From contig NZ_LXKA01000044.1 of assembly GCF_001645125.1 (NCBI RefSeq), forward strand, positions 1 through 64,000: a DNA stretch of 64,000 nt, read 5' to 3'. Position numbers and translations under genes: made by a program. Of the stretch, positions 55,610-64,000 are shown one piece after another; position 1 is the first letter of the stretch, and each line of letters opens with the position of its first letter. The stretch is from Paraburkholderia ginsengiterrae. Its GTDB lineage: Bacteria; Pseudomonadota; Gammaproteobacteria; Burkholderiales; Burkholderiaceae. The notes under the pieces are model-generated. The model was not told the origin of the DNA. It saw only the letters and a list, made by a program, of their open reading frames with translations, and did not search any database.

Positions 55610-58600
55610 TCAGATCTCCGTATGCTCGACGACAACCGGCTGCATCCCGCACTCGTCGCGCCGGACCTTGAAGCACGTCGCATAGAGTGCCGGCAGGAAG
55701 AAAATGGTCAGTCCCGTGGCGATCGTGATACCCCCCATCAGCGCGGTCGCCATGGGCCCGAAGAAAGCTGAACGCAAGAGCGGAATCAAGGCGAGCACCG
55801 CGGCTGCGGCCGTCAGCATGATCGGCCTGAAACGCCGCACGGTTGCACCGATAATCGCGTCGAAGCGCCCCTGCCCCGCCGCGATGTCCTGGTCGATCTG
55901 GTCGACCAGGATCACGGAGTTGCGCATGATGATGCCGAACATGGCAATCACGCCGAGCAACGCGACGAAACCAAAGGGCTTGCCGAACAGGAGCAGCGCG
56001 GCCACGACGCCGATCAGTCCGAGCGGAGCTGTCAGCACGACGATAAACGTCCGCAGGAAGCTCTTGAGCTGGATCATGAGGAGCGTCAGCACGGCGATGA
56101 TCATGAGCGGCATCTCGGCGTTGATCGAGGTCTGGCCTTTCGCGCTTTCTTCGACCGCACCGCCTACTTCGATGCGATAACCCACCGGCAGTCTCGCGTG
56201 TTCCCCGGCGAGCGCGTGCTCGATATCGCGGGTCACGTCGATGCCCTGCACGTCACCCCGAATGTCAGCCTGCACGGTGATCGTCGGCTGGCGGTCGCGC
56301 TCCCAGATCACCCCATACTCGAGCGCGTCCCGAACGCGTCCGAGGGAACCGAGCGGAACCGGGCCGTTCGGCGTCGGAATCGAGAGGCTCGTGAGTTGCG
56401 CGGGATCAACACGCTCGCTCTTCGGCGCACGCAGATCGACGTTGATCAGCTTGTCCCGCTCACGGTACTGGGTGACTGTGTATCCCGAGAGCGTCATGGC
56501 CAGGAAGTTCGATACGTCCTCCGACGTGACGCCAAGCTGACGCGCCCTGCTCTGATCGATCTCGAACGAGATCGACCGTTCCGCCGGCTCGTCCCAGTCG
56601 AACTGGACATTGCGTGTGCGGGAGTCGGCACGGACCTTCCCGGCGACCGTTTCGGCAATCGAGCGCACGGTTGCAATATCGTTGCCGCTCACCCGAAACT
56701 TGATCGGAAAACCCACGGGCGGACCGTTCTCGAGTCGCGCCACACGCGTGCGCACGCCGGAGAACTCTCGCCCGAGTTTGGCATCGAACCAGCGCATCAA
56801 CTCTTCGCGGTTTTCGACGCTTTTTGCCGTGATTACGAACTGCGCAAAGTTAGGCTGCTGAAGCTGCTGGTCGAGCGGCAGGTAAAAGCGCGGTGCTCCG
56901 GTGCCCACAAAGTCGACGAAGTGGTCGATCCCGGGATTGCCGTCGAGCGCCTTTTCCAGGTGCTTCGCTTCACGCAGCGTCGCCTCGAACGAAGCGCCTT
57001 CCGGCAAGCGCAGGTCCACGAGCAGCTCTGGCCGTTCAGAGTTGGGGAAGAACTGTTGCGGCACGCGCGTGAAGACCACCATCGCAATCGCAAAAAGCAC
57101 GGCAGTGACACCGAGCACTGCCCAGCGACGCTCGATACACCACGAGACCCACCCTGACAGGCGCCGGTAGAAGCCGGTGTTGTAAACATCGTGCTCGTGA
57201 TGGTGCCCGCCACTCTCGTGGCTCTTGTGCTCGGGCAGCATGTGGAAGCCCAGCAAGGGGACCAGCACGACGGCCGCGAACCACGATACGATCAGCGCAA
57301 TGGCCGACACTTCGAAGATCGAGCGCGTGTATTCGCCCGTGCTCGACTTCGCGAGTGCGATCGGCAGGAAGCCCGATACGGTCACGAGCGTGCCGGTCAG
57401 CATAGGGAATGCCGTGCTCGTGTAGGCAAAGGCCGCGGCGCGCGTGCGAGTCCACCCCTGCTCGAGTTTCACCGCCATCGTTTCGACAGCGATAATCGCG
57501 TCGTCGACGAGCAGCCCCAGCGCGAGCACGAGCGTGCCAAGGGAGACCTGGTCCAGCCCGATATTGAACACATGCATGCACAGCGCCGTCACGGCGAGCA
57601 CGATCGGAATCGAGATCACGACGACCATGCCGGTGCGCAGGCCGAGCGAAACGAGGCTCACGACCAGCACGATTGCTACCGCTTCGGCGACCGACTTTAC
57701 GAACTCGTCCACGGAGTGCTTGACCGCGTGAGGCATGCTCGAGACGGGAGCCAGCTTGAGTCCCGCCGGCATGGCCGCCTGCAGTTCGGCGGTTTTCGCG
57801 TCGAGCGCCTTGCCGAGGCTGATCACGTCGCCGCCCTTTTGCATCGTCGCGCCGATACCGAGCACTGCCTGTCCGCCGACCCGCATCTGGGTGGCGGGCG
57901 GATCGTCGTAGCCGCGTGTGATCTTCGCGATGTCACCGAGCCGGAAAGTCCGTTTGTTCACGGTGATGAGCGTGTCGGCGAGCGCCTGCACGTCCTTGAA
58001 CGCGCCGCTCGGTCGCACGAACACCCGGTCGTCCGCCGTCGCAATGGTGCCAACGGGCGCAACGGTATTTTGTGCGTCAATTGCCTGGGCGAGCTGCTGC
58101 GGCGTGATAGAGAGCCCCATCAGCTCCGCATTCGATATCTCGACGAAAATGTGCTGGTCCGGGTCGCCAAAGTAGTCGACCTTGGCGACGCCGGGCACGC
58201 GCAGCAGGATGGTGCGCAACTGGTCCGCGTAGTCGCGCAGTTGCGCAGGCGTAAAGCCGTCGCCTTCAAGCGCATAGATGTTCGTGTAGACGTCACCAAA
58301 CTCGTCGTTGAAAAACGGTCCAACCGTCCCCTTGGGGAGCGTCGCGGCGATGTCGCCCACTTTCTTGCGCACCTGGTACCAGGTTTCGGGGACTTCCTTG
58401 ACCGGGGCCGAGTCCTTCATTGCAAAGAAGATCATCGACTCGCCGGGCCGCGAGTAACTCTTGATGTTGTCGACGTACGGCGCCGCCTGCAACTGACGGC
58501 CGATCCGGTCCGTGATCTGTTCCTGCACCTCGCGGGCGGTCGCGCCCGGCCAGTAAGTCTTGACCACCATGGTCCGGAAAGTGAACGGCGGGTCCTCCGA

Positions 58601-58783
58601 CTGCGCAAGCTGCGTATAACCGATCACGCCGAACAGGGTTGCAAGCCCGATCAGAAAGATCACGAGCTGCTGATGGCGCAACGCCCACGCGGAGAGATTA
58701 AAGCCGCCTTCGCCATGTACCTCGGCGTCGGACGGGGTGACGGGCGCGCTGTCACACGCGGTTTCACGGTCGCGTGCGTTCAT
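55610..58783 (-). CDS. RND efflux permease
   Basis: 1057-residue inner-membrane pump of the HAE/AcrB-like RND superfamily, normal length. Twelve membrane segments with two large periplasmic loops. TM4 contains LGLLVDDAIIAVE, with the two acidic residues of the proton relay. The mid-protein RND repeat begins near ERRWAVLGVTAVLFAIAM, and the second half has MFGIIMRNSVILVDQI. It overlaps the adaptor gene by ATGA. The predicted cargo is a toxic organic compound; the linked aromatic operon suggests aromatics. Confidence 0.9.
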   Translation of the reverse strand: MNARDRETACDSAPVTPSDAEVHGEGGFNLSAWALRHQQLVIFLIGLATLFGVIGYTQLAQSEDPPFTFRTMVVKTYWPGATAREVQEQITDRIGRQLQAAPYVDNIKSYSRPGESMIFFAMKDSAPVKEVPETWYQVRKKVGDIAATLPKGTVGPFFNDEFGDVYTNIYALEGDGFTPAQLRDYADQLRTILLRVPGVAKVDYFGDPDQHIFVEISNAELMGLSITPQQLAQAIDAQNTVAPVGTIATADDRVFVRPSGAFKDVQALADTLITVNKRTFRLGDIAKITRGYDDPPATQMRVGGQAVLGIGATMQKGGDVISLGKALDAKTAELQAAMPAGLKLAPVSSMPHAVKHSVDEFVKSVAEAVAIVLVVSLVSLGLRTGMVVVISIPIVLAVTALCMHVFNIGLDQVSLGTLVLALGLLVDDAIIAVETMAVKLEQGWTRTRAAAFAYTSTAFPMLTGTLVTVSGFLPIALAKSSTGEYTRSIFEVSAIALIVSWFAAVVLVPLLGFHMLPEHKSHESGGHHHEHDVYNTGFYRRLSGWVSWCIERRWAVLGVTAVLFAIAMVVFTRVPQQFFPNSERPELLVDLRLPEGASFEATLREAKHLEKALDGNPGIDHFVDFVGTGAPRFYLPLDQQLQQPNFAQFVITAKSVENREELMRWFDAKLGREFSGVRTRVARLENGPPVGFPIKFRVSGNDIATVRSIAETVAGKVRADSRTRNVQFDWDEPAERSISFEIDQSRARQLGVTSEDVSNFLAMTLSGYTVTQYRERDKLINVDLRAPKSERVDPAQLTSLSIPTPNGPVPLGSLGRVRDALEYGVIWERDRQPTITVQADIRGDVQGIDVTRDIEHALAGEHARLPVGYRIEVGGAVEESAKGQTSINAEMPLMIIAVLTLLMIQLKSFLRTFIVVLTAPLGLIGVVAALLLFGKPFGFVALLGVIAMFGIIMRNSVILVDQIDQDIAAGQGRFDAIIGATVRRFRPIMLTAAAAVLALIPLLRSAFFGPMATALMGGITIATGLTIFFLPALYATCFKVRRDECGMQPVVVEHTEI

Positions 58784-59949
58784 GACGAAAAATCCTCGGG
58801 ATGCAACGGGGCCACCACCTGTACATGTTGGTCTGCGCTCACTGCGTGCACGCCCTGCATCACGACGCGGTCGCCGTCGTGCAGGCCGCCCGTGACGGAG
58901 ACCGTGCGCTCGTCGTAGCGCGCGATGCTGACAGGGCGCAGCTCAAGGGTGTCGCTACCGGTGCGCACGACCCACACAGCGGGGTCCTCGCCCTTGTGAA
59001 AAAGCGCCGTTTCAGGCAGCGCGAACGAACGCGCCGCTGGCGCGTCGCCGACGGCGTCGAATGTGACATTTGCCGTCATGCCGAGGCGAACTTCGGGGCT
59101 CGGCGCGGCCAGCGTGAGCTTCACGCGCCAGGTGCGGCTTTGCGGGTCGGCAGCCGGTGACACCTCGCGCACGCGCGCCTCGAAGGTCTTACCAGGCAGC
59201 GCAGACAGGCTTACGCGCGCATTGCTGCCAACGGTCAATGCACCAAGCGTCCGCTCGGGCGCGTCGCAGACAACATCCACGTCTCCAGTCCAGTCGAGGT
59301 GATAGACGGCTTGATCTGCCTGAACGTTCTGGCCGGTGTCTGCGTCCTCCGACGTGATGACGCCGTCGTGGTCCGCCGTGAGCGTGGCGTAGCGCAGGTG
59401 ATCCGTGGCGAGCGCCATTTGGGCGAGCGCCGAATCGCGCTGCGCGAGGGCGGAAGCGTAGGCGTCCTGGGTCTGCTCCAGCTGCGCCGTTGCGATCAGG
59501 TTTGCCTGCGCCTGAGCGCGGTCGCGGTCGAGCTGCTGTTTGGCGTACAAGAGACGATGTTCGGCGGCGTCGAGCTGCGCGCGCGCGTTGACCAGGTTAT
59601 TGCGCAGATCGGTAGGGTCGAGCAGCGCAACGGTCTGTCCCGCCTTGACGGTATCGCCGATGCGCACCCGCCGTTCGGTGACCTTGCCTCCAACCCTGAA
59701 CGAAAGAGGTGTCGAATACCGCGCCTGTATCTGAGCCGGCAACGAGGCGCTCGCTGTACGCCCGTCTGGATGAACCGTGACTGCGACGACGGGCTTGGGC
59801 TCGGGAGCGACGGTTTCGCGCTGGTGGCAGGCCGCTACCAGCATTGCGCCGCAAACCACAATCAGAAGACGTCCTCGGAGCGATGACCGGACAACGGACG
59901 GCAGGAAGGAACGCGCAAGCGTCTGCGCGCTAAGACCGAAAAGTTTCAC
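58780..59949 (-). CDS. RND periplasmic adaptor lipoprotein (membrane fusion protein)
   Basis: Adaptor of the tripartite pump, about 389 residues from GTG 59949. The signal ends in a lipobox LVAAC, then AcrA-type modules: RYSTPLSFRVGGKVTERRVRIGD (lipoyl), a coiled coil with AQLDAAEHRLLYAKQQLDRD, then beta-barrel/membrane-proximal domains. The frame is open to 60117, but starts at 60024, 59997 and 59949 all lack a good ribosome-binding site; 59949 gives a typical length. First gene of the RND operon. Confidence 0.84.
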   Translation of the reverse strand: MKLFGLSAQTLARSFLPSVVRSSLRGRLLIVVCGAMLVAACHQRETVAPEPKPVVAVTVHPDGRTASASLPAQIQARYSTPLSFRVGGKVTERRVRIGDTVKAGQTVALLDPTDLRNNLVNARAQLDAAEHRLLYAKQQLDRDRAQAQANLIATAQLEQTQDAYASALAQRDSALAQMALATDHLRYATLTADHDGVITSEDADTGQNVQADQAVYHLDWTGDVDVVCDAPERTLGALTVGSNARVSLSALPGKTFEARVREVSPAADPQSRTWRVKLTLAAPSPEVRLGMTANVTFDAVGDAPAARSFALPETALFHKGEDPAVWVVRTGSDTLELRPVSIARYDERTVSVTGGLHDGDRVVMQGVHAVSADQHVQVVAPLHPEDFSS

Positions 59950-60310
59950 GATGTTTACAAGGCAAATGATGGTCCAGCAATAAAATGGGCGAGGCATCGG
60001 AAGACACGGTGTGTCTGACAGCATGCTTTGCGAAGCGCGGGAGCGCTCGATCCGGCATGCCTGTAACTTAGTATTCCTACTCGCTGCGTCTGATACAAAC
60101 CGCTTGCAACTCTTCATACTTCGTCAGCGCACGCGGCCACTCCCCACGAAACAGCTAGAGAACGAGCGTCAAAGAGATCCTCGTCGCGAGCCCGGCGCTC
60201 ATGGATCGGAACGGCAGTGGACGACTCGTCTTCAGCGCTGTAACACCCTGTTCCAGGCACCGTCGCGACTCAATTCGTCTGTCCATGCGGTCGCTGATCC
60301 GCTCGCGACA
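59950..60310 (-). other. Long leader between the RND promoter and its first gene
   Basis: If the minus promoter at 60316-60345 is used, the RND message has a 5' leader of roughly 360 bases. The in-frame open stretch from 60117 to 59950 could be extra N-terminus or leader. No known riboswitch or attenuator hairpin was recognised. Confidence 0.4.
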
Positions 60311-60315
60311 GTGAC

Positions 60316-60368
60316 ATTACATCCCATAACTGATGATATTGTCAATCATGACGCAAAAATCTACAATA
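60316..60368. promoter_or_regulatory. Divergent promoters and shared dyad, RND operon / tetR2
   Basis: Plus promoter for tetR2: -35 TTGTCA (60339-60344), 18 bp, -10 TACAAT (60363-60368). Minus promoter for the RND operon: -35 TTGACA (60345-60340), 18 bp, -10 TGTAAT (60321-60316). The dyad GTCA-ATCA-TGAC lies at 60341-60352. GTGACATTA at 60311 and ATCTA near 60359 are shared with the tetR1 region. Confidence 0.72.
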
Positions 60369-60394
60369 CACCGCTACAGAAACCTGGACCCGAG

Positions 60395-61195
60395 ATGCCT
60401 GATACCCCGAACTCCCGTGCAACTCGGCAGCGCACACGAAAGCTGCCAGCCCCTGCCGAGGCGACCCAGGGGCGCCAGCCGCGCGGCGTCCGCCGCAAGC
60501 GGGAGACTCGTACCCGCCTGCTCGACGCGACGCTCAGGCTAGTGGCTGAAAAAGGGATAGGTTCAGTGGCCATCAACGACATTACCGAGGCCGCCGACGT
60601 CGGTTTCGGCTCCTTCTACAACCACTTCGAATCGAAGGAAGGGATCTTCGCCGCGCTCGTCGAGTGGGTGTTCGAGGAGTTCGCCGATTCGCTTGACCGT
60701 CTGGCCAGCGGACTTTCCGACCCGGCCGAAGTGGTCGCGGTCTGTGTGCGCCATACGCTGATGCGCGCCCGCCGCGAGCCGGTGTGGGGACAGCTCCTGA
60801 TCCGCGAAGGTTTTTCGGTGCATGCGCTGAACTGGGGTCTCGGTCAGCGACTGCTGCGCGATAGTCAAACTGGCATTTCCGCGCGACGCTTTGTCGTCCC
60901 GGATCACTTCCTGTGTCTCATTTCCGTTACGGGGATCATCTTCGCGGCGATCGCCGCTGAGTTGCACTTTTCCGCCTCCGTCACACCAGCGGTCCAGCGG
61001 CAGAAGGAGACTGGACTCGGAGAACAGAACTTCGCGGAGCGCGCTGCGACGGTCGTGCTACAGGCACTTGGAATCAAGCGCGCGGAGGCTGAGAGCATTG
61101 CGCGGTTGCCGTTACCGGGTAAGCCGGCATCTTTGTCGTCTGGCCGCCAGGATCGCATCCTGCTCGAAAGGTTCGAGTCCTCACTGAACTGCTGA
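60395..61195 (+). CDS. TetR family regulator of the RND operon (tetR2)
   Basis: 266-residue TetR/AcrR protein, very similar to the one at 52974: RRKRETRTRLLDATLRLVAE, INDITEAADVGFGSFYNHFE, AVCVRHTLMRARREPVWGQL and GLGQRLLRD all match, with differences concentrated in the ligand domain and the C-terminal tail. The open frame extends to 60011, but ATG 60395 aligns with the paralogue and follows the promoter. It diverges from the RND operon and should repress it. Confidence 0.86.
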   Translation: MPDTPNSRATRQRTRKLPAPAEATQGRQPRGVRRKRETRTRLLDATLRLVAEKGIGSVAINDITEAADVGFGSFYNHFESKEGIFAALVEWVFEEFADSLDRLASGLSDPAEVVAVCVRHTLMRARREPVWGQLLIREGFSVHALNWGLGQRLLRDSQTGISARRFVVPDHFLCLISVTGIIFAAIAAELHFSASVTPAVQRQKETGLGEQNFAERAATVVLQALGIKRAEAESIARLPLPGKPASLSSGRQDRILLERFESSLNC

Positions 61196-61694
61196 TCGAG
61201 CATTTCGGATAGTTGCCAGTTCTCGGACAAGCCCGCAGAAGAACAATGACTGCATCCCGGACGAATAACGGATGTGTCGAGCGTACTGCCGTTCGGTGCG
61301 TGCCATACAGTCGCGTCACGCACGCTCAACGAACTCGTGCGAGCTGACCTCGCACGCCATGCGCGCCTGCACCGTGAACTGCTCGACGCGTGGAAAGGTC
61401 AGTGACAAGGCGAGTAGGCGTAGTAACCGGAAACGTCCCTCATAACGTTTTCCGACGAAATATCGGCGGTTCCGGCTTACACGCCCACATCGTTTAGCCG
61501 CCTGCCAGATCGCACATATACTGAAACGACGCGCGGCCATGCGAAAACGGGTTGCGCAGTTCCAGTGCCAGCGGGCCTGAGCGCGAGCATCGCGGCCGCT
61601 ACTCTTATTGGACTATGGTCCAATACCGCAGTTGGCAGTTGCGCCGGTTGTCTGCGTCGCGTGAGCCTTGAGGTACCGTACCATGGAGGCAGTG
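61196..61694. other. Intergenic region with a 7-bp inverted repeat
   Basis: About 500 bp with no supported gene. The inverted repeat ATTGGAC-TATG-GTCCAAT at 61607-61624 lies 71 bp before the ABM-family start and could be its operator. A short frame reading TLNELVRADLARHARLHREL near 61320-61380 has no match I recognise. Confidence 0.45.
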
Positions 61695-62048
61695 ATGCAG
61701 AGCGAACAGGTGTACTGGGTTTTCACCGTTACCGTCGATCAGATGGACAAGTTCACGCCGCTGATACCAAAGCTTGTGGCCGAGACAGAGAAGGAGCCGG
61801 GCGCGCTGCAATTTGAGTTCAACATCGCGGACGACCAGAAGACGGTTGACATCTTCGAACGCTACTCGGATTCGAAGGCAGCGCTGTTCCACCAAGCGGA
61901 AAGCTTCGTCCCATTGTCGGAGGAGTTCTTCGCTGTGGCCAAGCTCACTCGCTGGGTGATCTATGGCACGCCCTCGGACGAGTTCAAGAAGGCGAACGCC
62001 GACTTCCATCCGATTTATATGACGCGAACCGATGGCTTTGTCAGGTGA
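61695..62048 (+). CDS. Antibiotic biosynthesis monooxygenase (ABM/YgiN-like) family protein
   Basis: 117-residue dimeric alpha/beta barrel protein: VYWVFTVTVDQMDKFTPLIP, TEKEPGALQFEFNIADD, VDIFERYSDSKAALFHQAES. Such proteins act as cofactor-free quinol oxygenases or haem-degrading enzymes; the substrate is unknown. The start at 61695 is chosen for the GGAGG five bases upstream (an in-frame ATG lies at 61683). Its closeness to the aromatic and RND operons suggests quinone/aromatic metabolism. Confidence 0.8.
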   Translation: MQSEQVYWVFTVTVDQMDKFTPLIPKLVAETEKEPGALQFEFNIADDQKTVDIFERYSDSKAALFHQAESFVPLSEEFFAVAKLTRWVIYGTPSDEFKKANADFHPIYMTRTDGFVR

Positions 62049-62214
62049 CGGGATCGGCTCCTGGGCTTAAGGTCGGGAGGGAGGTAGCGGGTATTAAACT
62101 GGCCCGTGTTACGTTCCGAGCGCAGCGGTAGCAATATCTCTTTAGGGTCTCGGCCGTGCATACTTGCAACGGTCAACCGCGGACTAGCCAGCTTACCCAT
62201 TAAAATTGGGTGAC

Positions 62215-63720
62215 CTACCACCCGTACTTGAGCTCGATGCCGGCGTAGTCGGCGTTGTGCCCGCCCGCCTGACGAATCGAATTCCCCACCTGGAAATGCA
62301 CGGCTTCGATCGCACCGATGAGGTTCGCCGCAATCGTCCAGTCAGCGCGCAACTGCACATACATCCCCGTCCACAGGCTGCCCCTGCCCGCCGTGCCGGG
62401 TACAGCCTGATTCGCCTGCTGATACACGGCGTCGCCGGTAGTCTCGCGCCACTGGAAGCCGAGCGCGCCGAGCAGCGCGAGACTGGCCGTCGGCTTGAGC
62501 GTGATGGACGGTTTGATATGAATGAGGTTCGCATAGCCCGTATAGCCCGCGAGCGTGAAGTAGTAGCCGTTTGAAAACAGCGAGTTGAAGGTTTCGATTC
62601 TTCCGTCGTGCGGGTGCCGGTCGCCTGAAGCCGCGTCGACCTGCACGGCAACTTGCGGCGACCAGGGCATATCGAGCTTGTAGCCGGCGATCGAGCCGAT
62701 CGCCCACGCGAATATCGTGTTGTCTCCCACCGTTCCGGTCTGCAGCATTCCTTCGAAGTCCCAATTGAAGCGACCTTGTGTGCCGGAGTAGCGCAAATCC
62801 CAGACATCGCGGCGCTCGGCGCCGCTTGCATCGAGGAATCGCGCGTTGCTGCGGTTGTAGCGGGACCAGTAGCCGGACAGATCGCCCGGTCCTACGGACT
62901 GGCGCTCGAAACGCACGCCGCTGAACGTGAGGCCGCGATTCGAGACGTCGTCGAACACGGTTGCGTCGCGGTACTGCACGGGCTGCGTCGCGTAGGCGAT
63001 AAAGCGCCACTTCTGATATTCGTAGTCGGCCCAGACGGCATCGTACGCCTGGCGCACGTTCGGGCCGTCACGCACAGAAATGAAACGCTGCAGGTCGAAC
63101 GCCATTTCCTGGCGGCCGACACGAAACTTGAAGGTGCCGCCGCCGAGCGCGCCGGTGTAGGTGACAAACGCCTGTTCGAGATCGAGCGGGTTCTTGTCCA
63201 CCGGCGTGACCACGTTCTTGCCCCACGCGCGTGCATCCTCGATCTGCACAAAAAACTGCCAGTGCTCGCCGAGATGCGCGTCGGCATGAACCTCGACGCG
63301 CTGGATCAGATACGTATCCGACTGCGTGCCGATGCCGAACAGCGAAGCGTTATTGCTTTCGACGCGCTCGCGCATATTCACGCCGAGTGACAGATAAGAT
63401 GCAGGGTCGCCGCCGAGCGGAATGTACTTGAGGCCGTCGAGCGGTTCGCGCGGCACGCACGGATTCGCGAGCACGGACCAGTCTTCCTGCCAGCGGTTGA
63501 ACATGACGACGGGCCGCTTCGCAGTGCAGGCGCCTGCCGCTGTGCCACCGCTCGCAGGCGCTGCTGTATCGGCGGCATCCGCCGCGAGGCTCATTGCGGT
63601 TGCGGGTTGCGCGGCCGGATCCGCGAAGACCGCGTCCGCAGCCGTCAGCAAAAGACCCGTGAAGGCCACGACATGGGTGGCCTTTTCGAATCGATGCCCG
63701 CGCATTGCAGTCGACACCAT
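62215..63720 (-). CDS. Alginate-export-type outer-membrane porin
   Basis: 501-residue beta-barrel protein of the alginate_exp family. The signal peptide ends near residue 34 (AVFADP), followed by an Ala/Thr-rich linker. Barrel-like stretches include HADAHLGEHWQFFVQIEDAR, FKFRVGRQEMAFDLQRFISV and SGYWSRYNRSNARFLD. The final residues KYGW give an aromatic C-terminus as needed for outer-membrane assembly. ATG 63720 follows GAGGGGAATC. Members transport polysaccharide or, in aromatic degraders, small organic acids. Confidence 0.83.
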   Translation of the reverse strand: MVSTAMRGHRFEKATHVVAFTGLLLTAADAVFADPAAQPATAMSLAADAADTAAPASGGTAAGACTAKRPVVMFNRWQEDWSVLANPCVPREPLDGLKYIPLGGDPASYLSLGVNMRERVESNNASLFGIGTQSDTYLIQRVEVHADAHLGEHWQFFVQIEDARAWGKNVVTPVDKNPLDLEQAFVTYTGALGGGTFKFRVGRQEMAFDLQRFISVRDGPNVRQAYDAVWADYEYQKWRFIAYATQPVQYRDATVFDDVSNRGLTFSGVRFERQSVGPGDLSGYWSRYNRSNARFLDASGAERRDVWDLRYSGTQGRFNWDFEGMLQTGTVGDNTIFAWAIGSIAGYKLDMPWSPQVAVQVDAASGDRHPHDGRIETFNSLFSNGYYFTLAGYTGYANLIHIKPSITLKPTASLALLGALGFQWRETTGDAVYQQANQAVPGTAGRGSLWTGMYVQLRADWTIAANLIGAIEAVHFQVGNSIRQAGGHNADYAGIELKYGW

Positions 63721-63811
63721 GATTCCCCTCGCCATTGTCCGCGTGGGATTATCTCTATCCGCCGGTCACGACGGCGGGCGAAGCTGAGGCCGTTTCCGCT
63801 GGCCCGCCATA

Positions 63812-64000
63812 TCAGGCGTGCCCTGGCGTGACGGCGCGCTCCTGTTCTCCAGTGGTCAATGCGAGCACGACAAGCGCGCACGCCGGCGCAATCAGCGCCC
63901 AAAATCCCGCGTAGCGGTAACCCAATGCACCAACCGCCGCGCCGATCGCGAATGCAACGATGGCGGGCATCATCGTCGCGAACCTTGCGCGCGCCGTTGC
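63812..64000 (-). CDS. YoaK/DUF1275 family membrane protein, 3' part
   Basis: The last 62 residues of a membrane protein; the 5' part lies beyond the window. The visible part has AFAIGAAVGALGYRYAGFWA followed by a second hydrophobic segment (ALIAPACALVVLALTTG). This matches the end of the YoaK/DUF1275 family, of unknown function. Stop codon at 63812-63814. Confidence 0.55.
   Translation of the reverse strand, partial: ATARARFATMMPAIVAFAIGAAVGALGYRYAGFWALIAPACALVVLALTTGEQERAVTPGHA

Noticed and set aside
57191-58918. 575-residue open frame on the plus strand
   Set aside because: It lies wholly antisense to the RND permease and adaptor genes, is rich in Arg/His as shadow frames of high-GC genes are, and has no family resemblance.

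Overview
The window reads as chromosomal accessory DNA of a GC-rich betaproteobacterium, most likely Paraburkholderia or Burkholderia. The evidence is the high GC content, the codon use, the dense pattern of short operons with divergent LysR/TetR/PadR regulators, and families common in that group (DUF4148, BPSS1780-type membrane protein, KfrA-type coiled coil). No rRNA, tRNA, CRISPR array, insertion sequence or phage gene could be supported.

Layout. 24-5275 (minus) is a D-xylose operon xylA-xylF-xylG-xylH, with xylR and an aldose 1-epimerase diverging from it (5524-7884). 8054-14880 holds single exported-protein genes: a DUF4148 protein, a solitary polyamine-binding protein, a cupin, a phosphoesterase and a secreted repeat protein. 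15008-22026 holds an orphan flippase, an oxidoreductase with a divergent LysR, a propeller lipoprotein, a TsdA-like di-haem cytochrome and a second LysR. 22147-25691 is an SDR/NIPSNAP/nitronate monooxygenase/MFS operon. 25669-28539 is a KfrA-like protein with a 91-residue (273 bp) tandem repeat. 28650-34032 is a CecR-type TetR regulator facing an ABC exporter (adaptor, ATPase, permease, outer-membrane factor). 34805-37163 is a membrane-protein/DUF1700/PadR set with two inverted 28-bp operator-like sites upstream.

38247-43452 carries the last two steps of D-lysine/2-oxoadipate catabolism (an HglS-type DUF1338 enzyme and a YdiJ-type D-2-hydroxyglutarate dehydrogenase) with a divergent LysR. 43510-44643 is 4-hydroxyphenylpyruvate dioxygenase. 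45207-45932 holds a chemoreceptor remnant, followed by OmpW.

47060-61195 is the most interesting part. An aromatic-degradation operon (flavin hydroxylase, VOC dioxygenase, FAH-family hydrolase, acyl-CoA ligase) and an RND efflux operon each diverge from a TetR gene. The two TetR proteins are close paralogues. Their divergent promoter regions share the same architecture: back-to-back -35 boxes over a GTC/GAC dyad. This suggests one effector controls both breakdown and export of an aromatic compound. The end of the window holds an ABM-family monooxygenase, an alginate-export-type porin and the 3' end of a YoaK/DUF1275 membrane protein.
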